Source: Gilichinskyi gelida | Lineage (GTDB): Bacteria; Acidobacteriota; Thermoanaerobaculia; Gp7-AA8 | Assembly: GCA_038040385.1 (NCBI GenBank) | Contig: JBBPII010000013.1 | Span: 122,790-186,789 of the forward strand | Direction: 5' to 3' | DNA: 64,000 bases | Shown here: piece by piece, positions 10,101 through 17,877 of the stretch | Numbering within the stretch: the stretch's first letter is position 1 | How the letters are laid out: each line of letters begins with the position of its first letter | Made by a program: the position numbers and the translations under genes | Notes under the pieces: generated by a model | The model's input: the letters and a program-made list of their open reading frames with translations, nothing else | What the model was told of the DNA's origin: nothing | The model's database searches: none

Positions 10101-13100
10101 CCGCCCGTGTTGCTCGAGATCGTGTACGTGAAGCTGTCGGCGGTGGTGATCGCGGCGCCCGAATTGACCTTCGGCGTGTAGATGAAGGTGCCGTCGGCCG
10201 CGATGGTGACGCTGCCGCCGGCCGCGGTGGCGACGGTGCCGGCGTTCGCCGTGACGCCGCCGCTCGGCGTGTCATTGGCGATCAGCCTTCCGGTGAACGC
10301 GAAGCTGACGAACGGCGTGGCCGGCGATGTGGTCGCCCCGCTGATGACCACGGCCTGCGTGTTGTCGACGAGGTTGGCGTACGAGTCGCTGGTCGCCACC
10401 GGGTTGATGGCCAGGTTGTACGTGGCGCTGGTGCCGGTGCAGCCCGTGGGCGTATCGCCGTCAGTCACCGTGACCACGATGGGGAAGGTGCCGGTCTGCG
10501 TCGGCGTGCCGGAGAGGAGGCCGCCGGTGGAGAGCGTGATGCCGAGCGGCAGCGTGCTGGCGGTGGTGAAGGTCGCGCCGCCGATGGCGCCGGTCTGCGT
10601 GAAGGTCTGGCTGAACGGCACGTTGAACGTGCCGGTCGAGACGCCCGGGTTGGTCACGGTGATGACCTGGCAGGCGATGGTCAATTGATACGTCGCACCG
10701 CTGCCGCCGCAGCCGTTGGCGTCGTTCACGCTGACGATGATGTTGAAGACGCCATGCTGGGTCGGCGTGCCGGAGAGCGTACCGTTCGTCGCCAGCGACA
10801 GACCGATCGGCAACGTGCTGACCGTCGAGAACGTCAGGGTACCGATGGTGTTGCTGGCGGTGAACGTCTGGCTGAAGGCCGTGCCGCGGGTTCCGGTGTT
10901 GGTGGCCGGATTGTTGACGGTGATGGTCTGGCAGTTGATGGTGAGGTTGTACGTCGCGCTGTCGCCGAAGCAACCGTTCGCGTCGGTGGCTCTCACCACG
11001 ATGGGGAACGACGCGGACGGCGCGGTCGTCTGCGTCGGCGTGCCGGAGAGGACGCCGCCGGTCGAGAGCGAGAGGCCGGTCGGCAGGGTGCCGCTGAACA
11101 GAGACCAGGTGATCGTCCCGTTGCCGCCGCTCTGGGTGAACGTCTGACTGAACGCGCTGTTTATGGTGCCGGTGGCGATGCCGGGGTTGGTCACGGTGAT
11201 CACGTTGCAGGCGATGATCAGCGTGTACGCCGGGTTGGTGCCGGTGCAGCCGTTGCCGTCGGTGACGGTGACCACGATCGGGAACGAGCCCGACTGCGTC
11301 GGCGTGCCGGCCAGCAGGCCTGCCGTGGAGAGCGTGACGCCGAGCGGCAGCGTGCTGGCGGTGGTGAAGTTCGCGCCGCCGATGGAGCCGCTCTCGGTGA
11401 ACTGCTGGCTGAACGGAGCGCCGACCGTGCCAGTGTTGACGCCCGGGTTGGTCACAGTGATGGTCTGGCAGTTGATGACCAGGTTGTAGGTCGCGCTGGT
11501 CCCGGTGCAGCCGTTGCTGTCGGTCACGGTGACCACGATCGGGAAGGTGGTGTGCTGCATGGTGGTACCGGAGAGCAGGCCGCTGGTGGACAGCGTGAAG
11601 CCGGTCGGGAGCGTGGAGGCGGTGGTGAAGGTCGCCGTCCCGTGCGCACCCGTCTGCGTGAACTGCTGGCTGAACGCCACGCCGACCGTGCCGGTGGTGA
11701 CGCCGGGGTTGGTGACGGTGATGGTCTGGCAGTTGATGACCAGCGTGTAGGTCGCGCCGGTGCCGGTGCAGCCGTTGCTGTCGGTCACGGTGACCACGAT
11801 GGGGAACGTGCCGTTGACGGTCGGCGTGCCGGAGAGGACGCCCGCCGTCGACAGCGTCAGGCCGGCCGGAAGCGTCGAGACAGTGGTGAACGTGGCCGTG
11901 CCGTGCGCGCCGGTCTGGGTGAAGGTCTGGCTGAACGGCGCGTCGACCGTGCCGGTGGTGACGCCGGGGTTGGTGACGTTGATGGTCTGGCAGTTGATGA
12001 CCAGCGTGTAGGTCGAGCCGGTGCCGGTGCAGCCGGCGCTGTCGGTCACGGTGACCACGATCGGGAAGGTGCCGTTGACCGTCGGCGTGCCGGAGAGCAG
12101 ACCCGCCGTCGACAGCGTGAGCCCGGCCGGAAGCGCGGACAACGTGGTGAAGGTCGCCGTGCCGAATGCGCCCGTCTGGCCGAAGCTCTGGCTGAACGGC
12201 GCGTCGACCGTGCCGGTCGTGACGCCCGGGTTGGTCACGGTGATGGTGCCGCAGGAGATGACCAGCGTGTACGTCGGCCCGGTGCCGATACAGCCGTTCT
12301 GGTCGGTCGCGGTGACCACGATCGGGAACGTGCCGAATTGCGACGGCGTGCCGGAGAGGACGCCCGCGGTCGATAACGCCAGGCCGGTCGGCAGCGTCGA
12401 CAAGGTGGTGAAGGTGATCGTGCCCTGGCCGCCGGCCTGGGTGAAGGTCTCGCTGAAGACCGCGCCCACCGTGCCGGCGGTGTTCACCGGGTTGGTCACG
12501 GTGATGACCGGGCAGTTGATGGTCAGCGAGTACGCCGGGTTGGTGCCGGTGCAGCCGTTGCCGTCGGTCACGGTGACGACGATCGGGAACGTGCCGCCCT
12601 GCGTCGGCGTGCCGGACAGCGTGCCGTCAGTGGCCAGCGACAGTCCCGTCGGAAGGGTCGAGGCGGTGGTGAACGTCGCGCCGCCGATGGCGCCCGTCTG
12701 CGTGAAGTTGATCGAGAGCGGCGTGCCGGCCGGGCTGTTCGTCGTCGCCGGGTTGTTCACGGTGATGGTCTGGCAGACGATGATCAGGTTGTAGGTCGCG
12801 CCGTTGCCCGTGCAGCCGTTCGCGTCGGTGACGGTGACCACGATCGGGAAGGTGCCGGGCTGCATCGGCGTGCCGCTGAGAAGCCCCGCGGTCGAGAGCG
12901 TGATTCCGGTGGGCAGCGTGCTCGCCGTGGTGAACGTCGCGCTGCCGATGGCGCCCGATTGCGTGAAGGTCTCGGAGAACGGCGCATTGACCGTGCCGAG
13001 GTTGTTGGCCGGGTTGTTGACCGTGATGACCTGGCAGCCGATGACCAGGTTGTAGGTCGCGCCGGTTCCGGGGCAACCGTTGGCGTCGGTGACGGTGACC

Positions 13101-16100
13101 ACGATGGGGAACGTGCCGGTTTGCGTCGGGGTGCCGGAGAGCACGCCGTTGGTGGCCAGCGTCAGGCCCGCCGGCAGCGTGCTCGCGGTGGCGAACGTCG
13201 TGGCGCCGATGGCGTTGGTGGCGGTGAAGGTCTCGCTGAACGGGCTGTTCACCGTGCCGGTGGTGCTCGCTGGATTGTTGACGGTGATGACCTGGCAGCC
13301 GATGACCAGGTTGTAGGTCGCGCCGGTGCCGGTGCAGCCGTTGCCGTCGGTGACCATGACCACGATCGGGAAGGTACCGGTCTGCGTCGGCGTGCCGGAG
13401 AGGGTGCCGTTGGTCGCCAGCGTCAGGCCGGCCGGCAGCGTGCTCGCGGTAGTGAACGTCTGCGTACCGATGGCGTTGGTCGCCGTGAAGGTCTCGCTGA
13501 ACGCGCTGTTCGCGGTGCCGGTGGTGGTGGCCGGATTGTTGACCGTGATCACCTGGCAGCCAATGACCAGGTTGTAGGTCGGGCCGCTGCCGGTGCAGCC
13601 GTTGCCGTCGGTCACGGTGACCACGATGGGGAACGTGCCGGTCTGGGTCGGCGTACCGGAGAGGACGCCCGCAGTCGATAGAGTCAGGCCGGTGGGCAAC
13701 GCGCTCGCGGTGGTGAACGTCGCGCCGCCGAGGGCGCCCGTCTGCGTGAAGGTCTCACTGAATGCGGTACCCGCGGTGCCGCTGCTCACAACCGGATTGG
13801 TGACGGTGATGACCTGGCAGTTGACGACCAGCGTATAGGTCGCGCCCGTGCCCGTGCAGCCGTTGGAGTCGGTCACAGTCACAACGATCGGGAAGGTGCC
13901 GTTCTGCGTCGGGGTACCGGAGAGCACGCCCGCGGTCGACAGAGTCAGGCCGGTGGGCAACGTGCTCGCGGTGGTGAACGTCGCGCCGCCGATGGCGCCC
14001 GTCTGCGTGAAGGTCTGGCTGAACGGCGCAGCCGCGGTGCCGGTCGTCGTGGCCGGGTTGGTGACGGTGATGGTCTGGCAGTTGATGACCAGGTTGTAGG
14101 TCGCGCCGTTGCCGGTGCAGCCGTTGCCGTCGGTCACGGTGACGACGATCGGGAACGTGCCGGTCTGGGTCGGCGTACCGGAGAGAACGCCCGCAGTCGA
14201 CAGAGTCAGGCCGGTGGGCAACGTGCTCGCGGTGGTGAACGTCGCGCCGCCGATGGCGCCCGTCTGCGTGAAGGTCTGGCTGAACGGCGCAGCCGCGGTG
14301 CCGGTCGTCGTGGCCGGGTTGGTGACGGTGATGGTCTGGCAGTTGATGACCAGGTTGTAGGTCGCGCCGTTGCCGGTGCAGCCGTTGCCGTCCGTGACGG
14401 TGACGACGATCGGGAACGTGCCGGTCTGGGTCGGCGTGCCGGAGAGCACACCTGCGGTCGACAGCGTCAGACCGGCCGGCAACGTGCTGGCGGTGGTGAA
14501 CGTCGCGCCGCCGATGGCGCCCGATTGCGTGAAGGTCTGGCTGAACGCCGCGCCGGCGGTGCCGGTCGTCGTGGCCGGGTTGGTGACGGTGATGGTCTGG
14601 CAGTTGATGACCAGGTTGTAGGTCGCGCCGTTGCCGGTGCAGCCGTTGCCGTCCGTGACGGTGACGACGATCGGGAACGTGCCGGTCTGGGTCGGCGTGC
14701 CGGAGAGCACACCTGCGGTCGACAGCGTCAGACCGGCCGGCAACGTGCTGGCGGTGGTGAACGTCGCGCCGCCGATGGCGCCCGATTGCGTGAAGGTCTG
14801 GCTGAACGCCGCGCCGGCGGTGCCGGTCGTCGTGGCGGGGTTGGTGACGGTGATGGTCTGACAATTAATGATGAGGCTGTAGATCGCTCCAACCGCGGTG
14901 CAGCCGAGGCTGTCGGTCACGCGAACGGTGATCGGGAACGAGCCGGTGACGGTGGGCGTGCCCGAGAGCGTGCCATTGGCCGCGAGCGTCAGACCGGTCG
15001 GCAGCACGCCGCTATTGAGCGTGAATGTCGCCGTGCCGACGGCGCCCGACTGCGTGAAGTTCTGGCTGAACGCCGCGCCGGCGGTGCCGGTGGTCGTGGC
15101 CGGATTGGTCACAGTGATGCCGTTGCAGACGATGATGGTGAAGTTCTGAGTCGCGGTGCCCGCGGCATTGGTCGCGGTGAGCAGGAGCGGATACGTACCG
15201 CCGCTGCCGTTGGCCGGCGTCCCGCCGATGGTGGCGGTGCCGTTGTTGTTGTCGGTGAAGGTCACGCCTGTAGGAAGCGCGCCGCTCCGGGTGATCGCCG
15301 GATCCGGGAAGCCGCTGGTGGTCACCACGAAGTTGGCCGGCGCTCCGGCCTGCAGGTTCACGCTGTTCGCGCTGGTGATCACCGGCGGCGTCGCCGTCTC
15401 ATTGATGGTGAGAGTAAAGACCTGAATGGCCGAGCCGACCACGTTGGTGGCTTTCAGACCGAACTGGTACACGCCGCCGGACCCATAGGGCGGCGTGCCG
15501 GACATCGTGGCCGTGCCATTGCCGTTGTCGACCAGCGTCACGCCCGGGGGCATGCTTAACAGGGAGGTGATATGCACGGTGGGATGGAGCGGCGTGGTGG
15601 TGACGGTGAAGCTGCTGAATTCGCCGGCGTTGAAGGTGGTGTGGTCGGCGCTGGTGAACTTCGGGGTGGGAGGCGGCGGGGGGCCGCTGCCGGCTCCGAT
15701 GCCGATCTGCACCTGCGCGGCGTTCGAGAGCAGCGTGCCGTTGCTGGCCTTGTACTCGAAGGTGTCGATCGGAGCGTTCGAGCCGTCGTTGGCGTAGGTG
15801 AAGCTGCCGTTGGCGTTGAGGGTGAGAGTGCCGTGCTGCACGCCGGCGATGAGGACGGCGCTCAGCGGAAGGGAGTTCGGATCGCTGTCGTTGGCCAGGA
15901 CGCCCGAGCCGGCGTCGATGTTGAGCGTGCCGCCGACGGTCTCCAAGCTGTAGGCGTCGTCAACCGCCGTCGGCGCGTTGTGGTTGGCCTGCAGCCGGAC
16001 GGCGAAGAAGAGGTTGGTCATCGTGCCGAATGCGTATCCGTTGAGGATGCGCAGGTCGGCGGTTCCGCCGCCGCCGCCCGCCACCGGCGGAATCCCGGCC

Positions 16101-16627
16101 CAGTCGCCGTCGAGGCCGTCGAGGGTGATGGTCCGCGGCGGCGCGGGCGTCGGAGAGACGGCGTGATGCCGTCCCGGGTGCGGCCACACCAGCGGGTTTC
16201 CGGAAGGGGTGGCCATCACCGCGTCGTTGAGTGCGCCGGCGGTGACGAAGAACGCGATGCGCATCGGTGTGACGCTGGCCAGTCCGAGCTCGGCGGGTGT
16301 TACGTGCGTCTCGATGAATAGGTCGCCGGCCGGGGTGAGACCTGCCGGCCAACTGCTCGAATCGACGGGCAGCACCGATCCCACGATCCCGCCGACGCAT
16401 GCCTGCCGCGTCACGCCGAAGGTCGTCGCCGTGCCGCCGCTGACGTCGACGCGGGTGTTGAGCACCTGTTCGGCGCCCGCGAAGGTGCCGGCCGGGGTGG
16501 TGACCGTACAGCCGGTCGCCGCGTTGCGGTCGATGTCGAGGACGACTTTCAGGTCGTGGGTGACCGCATGCGCGGAAAACGCGACGAGCAACGTGACGAG
16601 ACACGCAAAAACGGCGTTACGTTTCAT
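7190..16627 (-). CDS. Giant secreted protein with 18 cysteine-paired Ig-like repeats and beta-helix C-terminus
   Basis: This 3145-residue protein starts with a signal peptide (VFACLVTLLVAFSAHA). An N-terminal module of about 170 residues follows, then a cadherin-like domain (near 190-310), two putative-Ig (He_PIG-like) domains without paired cysteines, and eighteen Ig-like units of 87 residues, each with two cysteines. After a further cadherin-like domain, a right-handed beta-helix runs from near residue 2190 to the end. The beta-helix is clearly paralogous to the end of the downstream giant gene; both contain SGASTLQLVDT and a shared C-terminal pattern. The length, modularity and lack of enzymatic motifs point to a surface or extracellular structural protein or adhesin. 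The C-terminus has no recognised sorting tag, so the export route beyond Sec is unknown. Confidence 0.9.
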   Translation of the reverse strand: MKRNAVFACLVTLLVAFSAHAVTHDLKVVLDIDRNAATGCTVTTPAGTFAGAEQVLNTRVDVSGGTATTFGVTRQACVGGIVGSVLPVDSSSWPAGLTPAGDLFIETHVTPAELGLASVTPMRIAFFVTAGALNDAVMATPSGNPLVWPHPGRHHAVSPTPAPPRTITLDGLDGDWAGIPPVAGGGGGTADLRILNGYAFGTMTNLFFAVRLQANHNAPTAVDDAYSLETVGGTLNIDAGSGVLANDSDPNSLPLSAVLIAGVQHGTLTLNANGSFTYANDGSNAPIDTFEYKASNGTLLSNAAQVQIGIGAGSGPPPPPTPKFTSADHTTFNAGEFSSFTVTTTPLHPTVHITSLLSMPPGVTLVDNGNGTATMSGTPPYGSGGVYQFGLKATNVVGSAIQVFTLTINETATPPVITSANSVNLQAGAPANFVVTTSGFPDPAITRSGALPTGVTFTDNNNGTATIGGTPANGSGGTYPLLLTATNAAGTATQNFTIIVCNGITVTNPATTTGTAGAAFSQNFTQSGAVGTATFTLNSGVLPTGLTLAANGTLSGTPTVTGSFPITVRVTDSLGCTAVGAIYSLIINCQTITVTNPATTTGTAGAAFSQTFTQSGAIGGATFTTASTLPAGLTLSTAGVLSGTPTQTGTFPIVVTVTDGNGCTGNGATYNLVINCQTITVTNPATTTGTAGAAFSQTFTQSGAIGGATFTTASTLPAGLTLSTAGVLSGTPTQTGTFPIVVTVTDGNGCTGNGATYNLVINCQTITVTNPATTTGTAAAPFSQTFTQTGAIGGATFTTASTLPTGLTLSTAGVLSGTPTQTGTFPIVVTVTDGNGCTGNGATYNLVINCQTITVTNPATTTGTAAAPFSQTFTQTGAIGGATFTTASTLPTGLTLSTAGVLSGTPTQNGTFPIVVTVTDSNGCTGTGATYTLVVNCQVITVTNPVVSSGTAGTAFSETFTQTGALGGATFTTASALPTGLTLSTAGVLSGTPTQTGTFPIVVTVTDGNGCTGSGPTYNLVIGCQVITVNNPATTTGTANSAFSETFTATNAIGTQTFTTASTLPAGLTLATNGTLSGTPTQTGTFPIVVMVTDGNGCTGTGATYNLVIGCQVITVNNPASTTGTVNSPFSETFTATNAIGATTFATASTLPAGLTLATNGVLSGTPTQTGTFPIVVTVTDANGCPGTGATYNLVIGCQVITVNNPANNLGTVNAPFSETFTQSGAIGSATFTTASTLPTGITLSTAGLLSGTPMQPGTFPIVVTVTDANGCTGNGATYNLIIVCQTITVNNPATTNSPAGTPLSINFTQTGAIGGATFTTASTLPTGLSLATDGTLSGTPTQGGTFPIVVTVTDGNGCTGTNPAYSLTINCPVITVTNPVNTAGTVGAVFSETFTQAGGQGTITFTTLSTLPTGLALSTAGVLSGTPSQFGTFPIVVTATDQNGCIGTGPTYTLVISCGTITVTNPGVTTGTVDAPFSQSFGQTGAFGTATFTTLSALPAGLTLSTAGLLSGTPTVNGTFPIVVTVTDSAGCTGTGSTYTLVINCQTINVTNPGVTTGTVDAPFSQTFTQTGAHGTATFTTVSTLPAGLTLSTAGVLSGTPTVNGTFPIVVTVTDSNGCTGTGATYTLVINCQTITVTNPGVTTGTVGVAFSQQFTQTGAHGTATFTTASTLPTGFTLSTSGLLSGTTMQHTTFPIVVTVTDSNGCTGTSATYNLVINCQTITVTNPGVNTGTVGAPFSQQFTESGSIGGANFTTASTLPLGVTLSTAGLLAGTPTQSGSFPIVVTVTDGNGCTGTNPAYTLIIACNVITVTNPGIATGTINSAFSQTFTQSGGNGTITWSLFSGTLPTGLSLSTGGVLSGTPTQTTAPSASFPIVVRATDANGCFGDSATYNLTINCQTITVNNPATNTGTRGTAFSQTFTASNTIGTLTFSTVSTLPIGLSLATNGTLSGTPTQHGVFNIIVSVNDANGCGGSGATYQLTIACQVITVTNPGVSTGTFNVPFSQTFTQTGAIGGATFTTASTLPLGITLSTGGLLSGTPTQTGTFPIVVTVTDGDTPTGCTGTSATYNLAINPVATSDSYANLVDNTQAVVISGATTSPATPFVSFAFTGRLIANDTPSGGVTANAGTVATAAGGSVTIAADGTFIYTPKVNSGAAITTADSFTYTISSNTGGTATPTTANATATLTLANRVWYVRNNAGGGGNGQSQAPFNTLGAAQGAAIGSTGPNFDHIFVYNGDGTNTNQNAGITLNDGQKLWGEAVALVVNGNTLVVAGSRPTIGNGAGVGVTTASSTANGPRNNILMTGFAVAGTTQAIDITSANAPTLGVTVDNVVVNSATNNGIRVSAASTTTSTVIIQNNTVSAATQNGFDLRTAAGAGNLLLSVSGNTITATGSGMVIDGSVAGTTTIIGFANNNITGSTAGSGIVVTSATFDAVLGNPFNVVSGGNTLIGSVGNGVGVAGMVLTTVKGDLSFTDLDIVNDNGAGLSASAAAAFVSATGTGFQIVVSNANVANITSTAGPAVSLNIVTANLPLQSIISTNSTTQGVSLVTTPGTFSAGSGSSITNPTGNAFVINGSDATVSYDGTITDDVGTVVNITNTTGGAKTFSGAITDGDDGDGSGVSLTTNSTANITFRGGLVLSTGANPAFTATGGGVVNVCDENPCNNAATGALINKLSTTSGVALNVANTNIGANNLEFRSISSSGPSSSGIILNTTGSSGGLKVKGNTAGNCGGTITVQPLGTRSTANAPVTADCTGGTITGGSPAISLNDTDNVSLTRMFIQNAGSDGINVANINGFTLANSYITDSAGAAGDRGIEMGDFATGTPVNGAITISNSTIGPTPHDNFGVGIASGTSTWSITSTVFTGSVLNSGFNHEIRAATMTSFMMDGCVLQNQFADGMQMQPASGTAGTITSATIQNSTFFGNNIGMDLNHDGTANITYKVLSNTVLSQVANSINFFTSAAVGTGGTMNGRFFNNRIGSNAIPNSGGGVGIRINVNGGADTTVLLDANVIRQVLNGRGIEIISRNGTGGTDATVTNNDVTVVDTTGFPLSSIFLQSNCLTVCNTLRSNVTGNTVPAFSPTGELINGQIALLESGASTLQLVDTTAPISGTCASELAATNTGLTAASAGCSLIAGPINTPP
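10402..15127 (-). repeat. Tandem array of eighteen 261-bp coding units
   Basis: Eighteen units of 87 codons follow each other without spacers; two are a few codons longer. Each begins with Cys-x-x-ITVTNP and carries FSQTFTQ, a GG-ATF segment, LPTGLTLSTAGVLSGTP and an NGCTG segment 14 residues before the next unit's first Cys. Adjacent units around 13.9-14.9 kb are almost identical at DNA level, while outer ones are diverged. The 261-bp periodicity shows on both strands as a ladder of antisense ORFs. Confidence 0.95.
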
Positions 16628-16656
16628 AAGGTATTTCCCTGCCAGCCATTTGATGG

Positions 16657-16691
16657 ACTAAAACGAAAAGTTCCCCGTGCGGGAGGAACTT
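16657..16691 (-). promoter_or_regulatory. Terminator-like hairpin in the leader of the second giant gene
   Basis: Reading the minus strand, a perfect 7-bp stem (AAGTTCC with GGAACTT, 16691-16668) encloses an inner C/G stem and a GCAC loop. It is followed directly by TTCGTTTT. The structure ends about 30-40 nt before the ATG at 16627. A second terminator already closes the upstream gene at 16785-16812. This hairpin is therefore either a back-up terminator or an attenuator in the 5' leader of the giant gene. Confidence 0.5.
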
Positions 16692-16784
16692 GGAATAGCA
16701 CCCTGTTGGACCGCGGGCGATCATAACCGAAATCGTCTCTTTTTACTCCACATAACTTACGCGCGTGCCGAAGAGCTCGCCAAC

Positions 16785-16812
16785 AAAAAAAACGGCGCGG
16801 GGGTCCGCGCCG
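16785..16812 (-). terminator. Rho-independent terminator of the DUF5666 lipoprotein gene
   Basis: On the minus strand an 8-bp GC stem (CGGCGCGG with CCGCGCCG, 4-nt loop) is followed by eight T residues (785-792 on the plus strand are A). It lies about 30 nt past the stop of the lipoprotein gene. It is the most classical intrinsic terminator in the window. Confidence 0.85.
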
Positions 16813-16841
16813 ATCGCCGTTCGCATCCAAAACGCCCTATG

Positions 16842-17726
16842 TCAGGAATGGCCCTTGCCCTTTCCCTTCCCCCGCACTTCGATCTGCCGCGCCTCTAGGG
16901 TGTGGTCGTCGATGCGCTTTCCCATGGCGTTGACCTCGTCGCCGGCCTTGATTTCGGCCAGGGTGATGTGAACACCCTGCTTCTTAATGATGGTACTGGC
17001 CACCACCTGCACCGTGACGTCGCCCTTTGACGCGCTGCTGACCACCAGCGAGGTGGCGCCCACCGACTTGACCGCGCCGTTGGCGGTCATGGTCGCGCCA
17101 CCCTGATCCTCGTTCTCGTCGTCGTCCTTCCCCTGGTTCTGGACGATGACCTCGAGCGCGGTCTTCACGTCGTCCTTCACCGCAGCCTTGACGTGAACTC
17201 GGTCGCCGGGCTGGAGGTCAGCCGCGGCGATGGCGGTCTGGCCGTGGCGGATGACCGTGGTGCCGGTCAGGACCACGGTGACGTCGTCTTTGTGCGAGGT
17301 GGTGATGACGAGCGAGCCGGGGGCGGCGGTCTTGATCACGCCCTCGATCTCGATGGGGACGACGCCCGGGGCGGCGCGCTTCTTCCCTGCCTTCGCCGAA
17401 CTGCCGTTCAACTCGATCACGAACGCCCGTGCCGCGGCGGGCACGCCGAGCCGCGCATCGATGCCGTCATCGCGCATGAAGCGCAGCTCCGCCTCGCCCG
17501 GTACGCCGGCGAACGTGAATCGCCCATCGGGGCCGAGGAGCGTCGACATTCCGGTTCCCACCACGCTGACCCGAACTCCTGCCGGAGATGCCGACGTCCC
17601 CGCCGCCATCACGACTTGACCCGTCACCACGCCCGCGCCGTACGTTCCGGTCATCGACGCGTGCTCTCGGCACGCAGCCAGACCGGCCATCGCGACCACA
17701 ACCACCGCCCAACGAGTCATTCGCAT
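16842..17726 (-). CDS. Lipoprotein with carboxypeptidase-regulatory-like domain and two DUF5666 domains
   Basis: The start at 17726 is preferred over a longer frame because AGGAGG lies 8 nt upstream and the protein then begins MRMTRW with a lipobox (GLAAC), giving an acylated Cys near residue 18. Residues of about 35-100 look like a carboxypeptidase regulatory-like beta-sandwich (PDGRFTFAGVPGEAELR). Two DUF5666-type repeats follow, around 125-200 and 215-285, each with a VxxxTxI strand pattern and a PGDRVHVKA or AGDEVNAMG segment. The tail is lysine/glycine rich (GKGKGKG). It is probably anchored in the envelope; the function of DUF5666 proteins is unknown. It is transcribed divergently from the cyclic-di-GMP gene and closed by its own terminator. 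Confidence 0.8.
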   Translation of the reverse strand: MRMTRWAVVVVAMAGLAACREHASMTGTYGAGVVTGQVVMAAGTSASPAGVRVSVVGTGMSTLLGPDGRFTFAGVPGEAELRFMRDDGIDARLGVPAAARAFVIELNGSSAKAGKKRAAPGVVPIEIEGVIKTAAPGSLVITTSHKDDVTVVLTGTTVIRHGQTAIAAADLQPGDRVHVKAAVKDDVKTALEVIVQNQGKDDDENEDQGGATMTANGAVKSVGATSLVVSSASKGDVTVQVVASTIIKKQGVHITLAEIKAGDEVNAMGKRIDDHTLEARQIEVRGKGKGKGHS

Positions 17727-17877
17727 CCTGAGATCCTCCTGGAAACGCAAAGGGGGGCGTGCGGTACGCCCCCCTTTGCTGAACTGCAATTGTGATAGGC
17801 CGTGCAGTGTAGCGATGCGGGATGGCGGCGAACGTGAGCGGGATCACACCGTGCTAACCTGCCCGGCACAGAGAGAG

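Noticed and set aside
10402..15127. Regular repeats considered as a CRISPR array or satellite DNA
   Set aside because: Units are 261 bp, contiguous without unique spacers, and keep the reading frame of a Cys-containing Ig-like domain.
9017..15559. Plus-strand ORFs of 1119, 344 and many 83 codons opposite the second giant gene
   Set aside because: The 83-codon ladder simply reflects the 261-bp repeat period read antisense, and the protein composition is unnatural.
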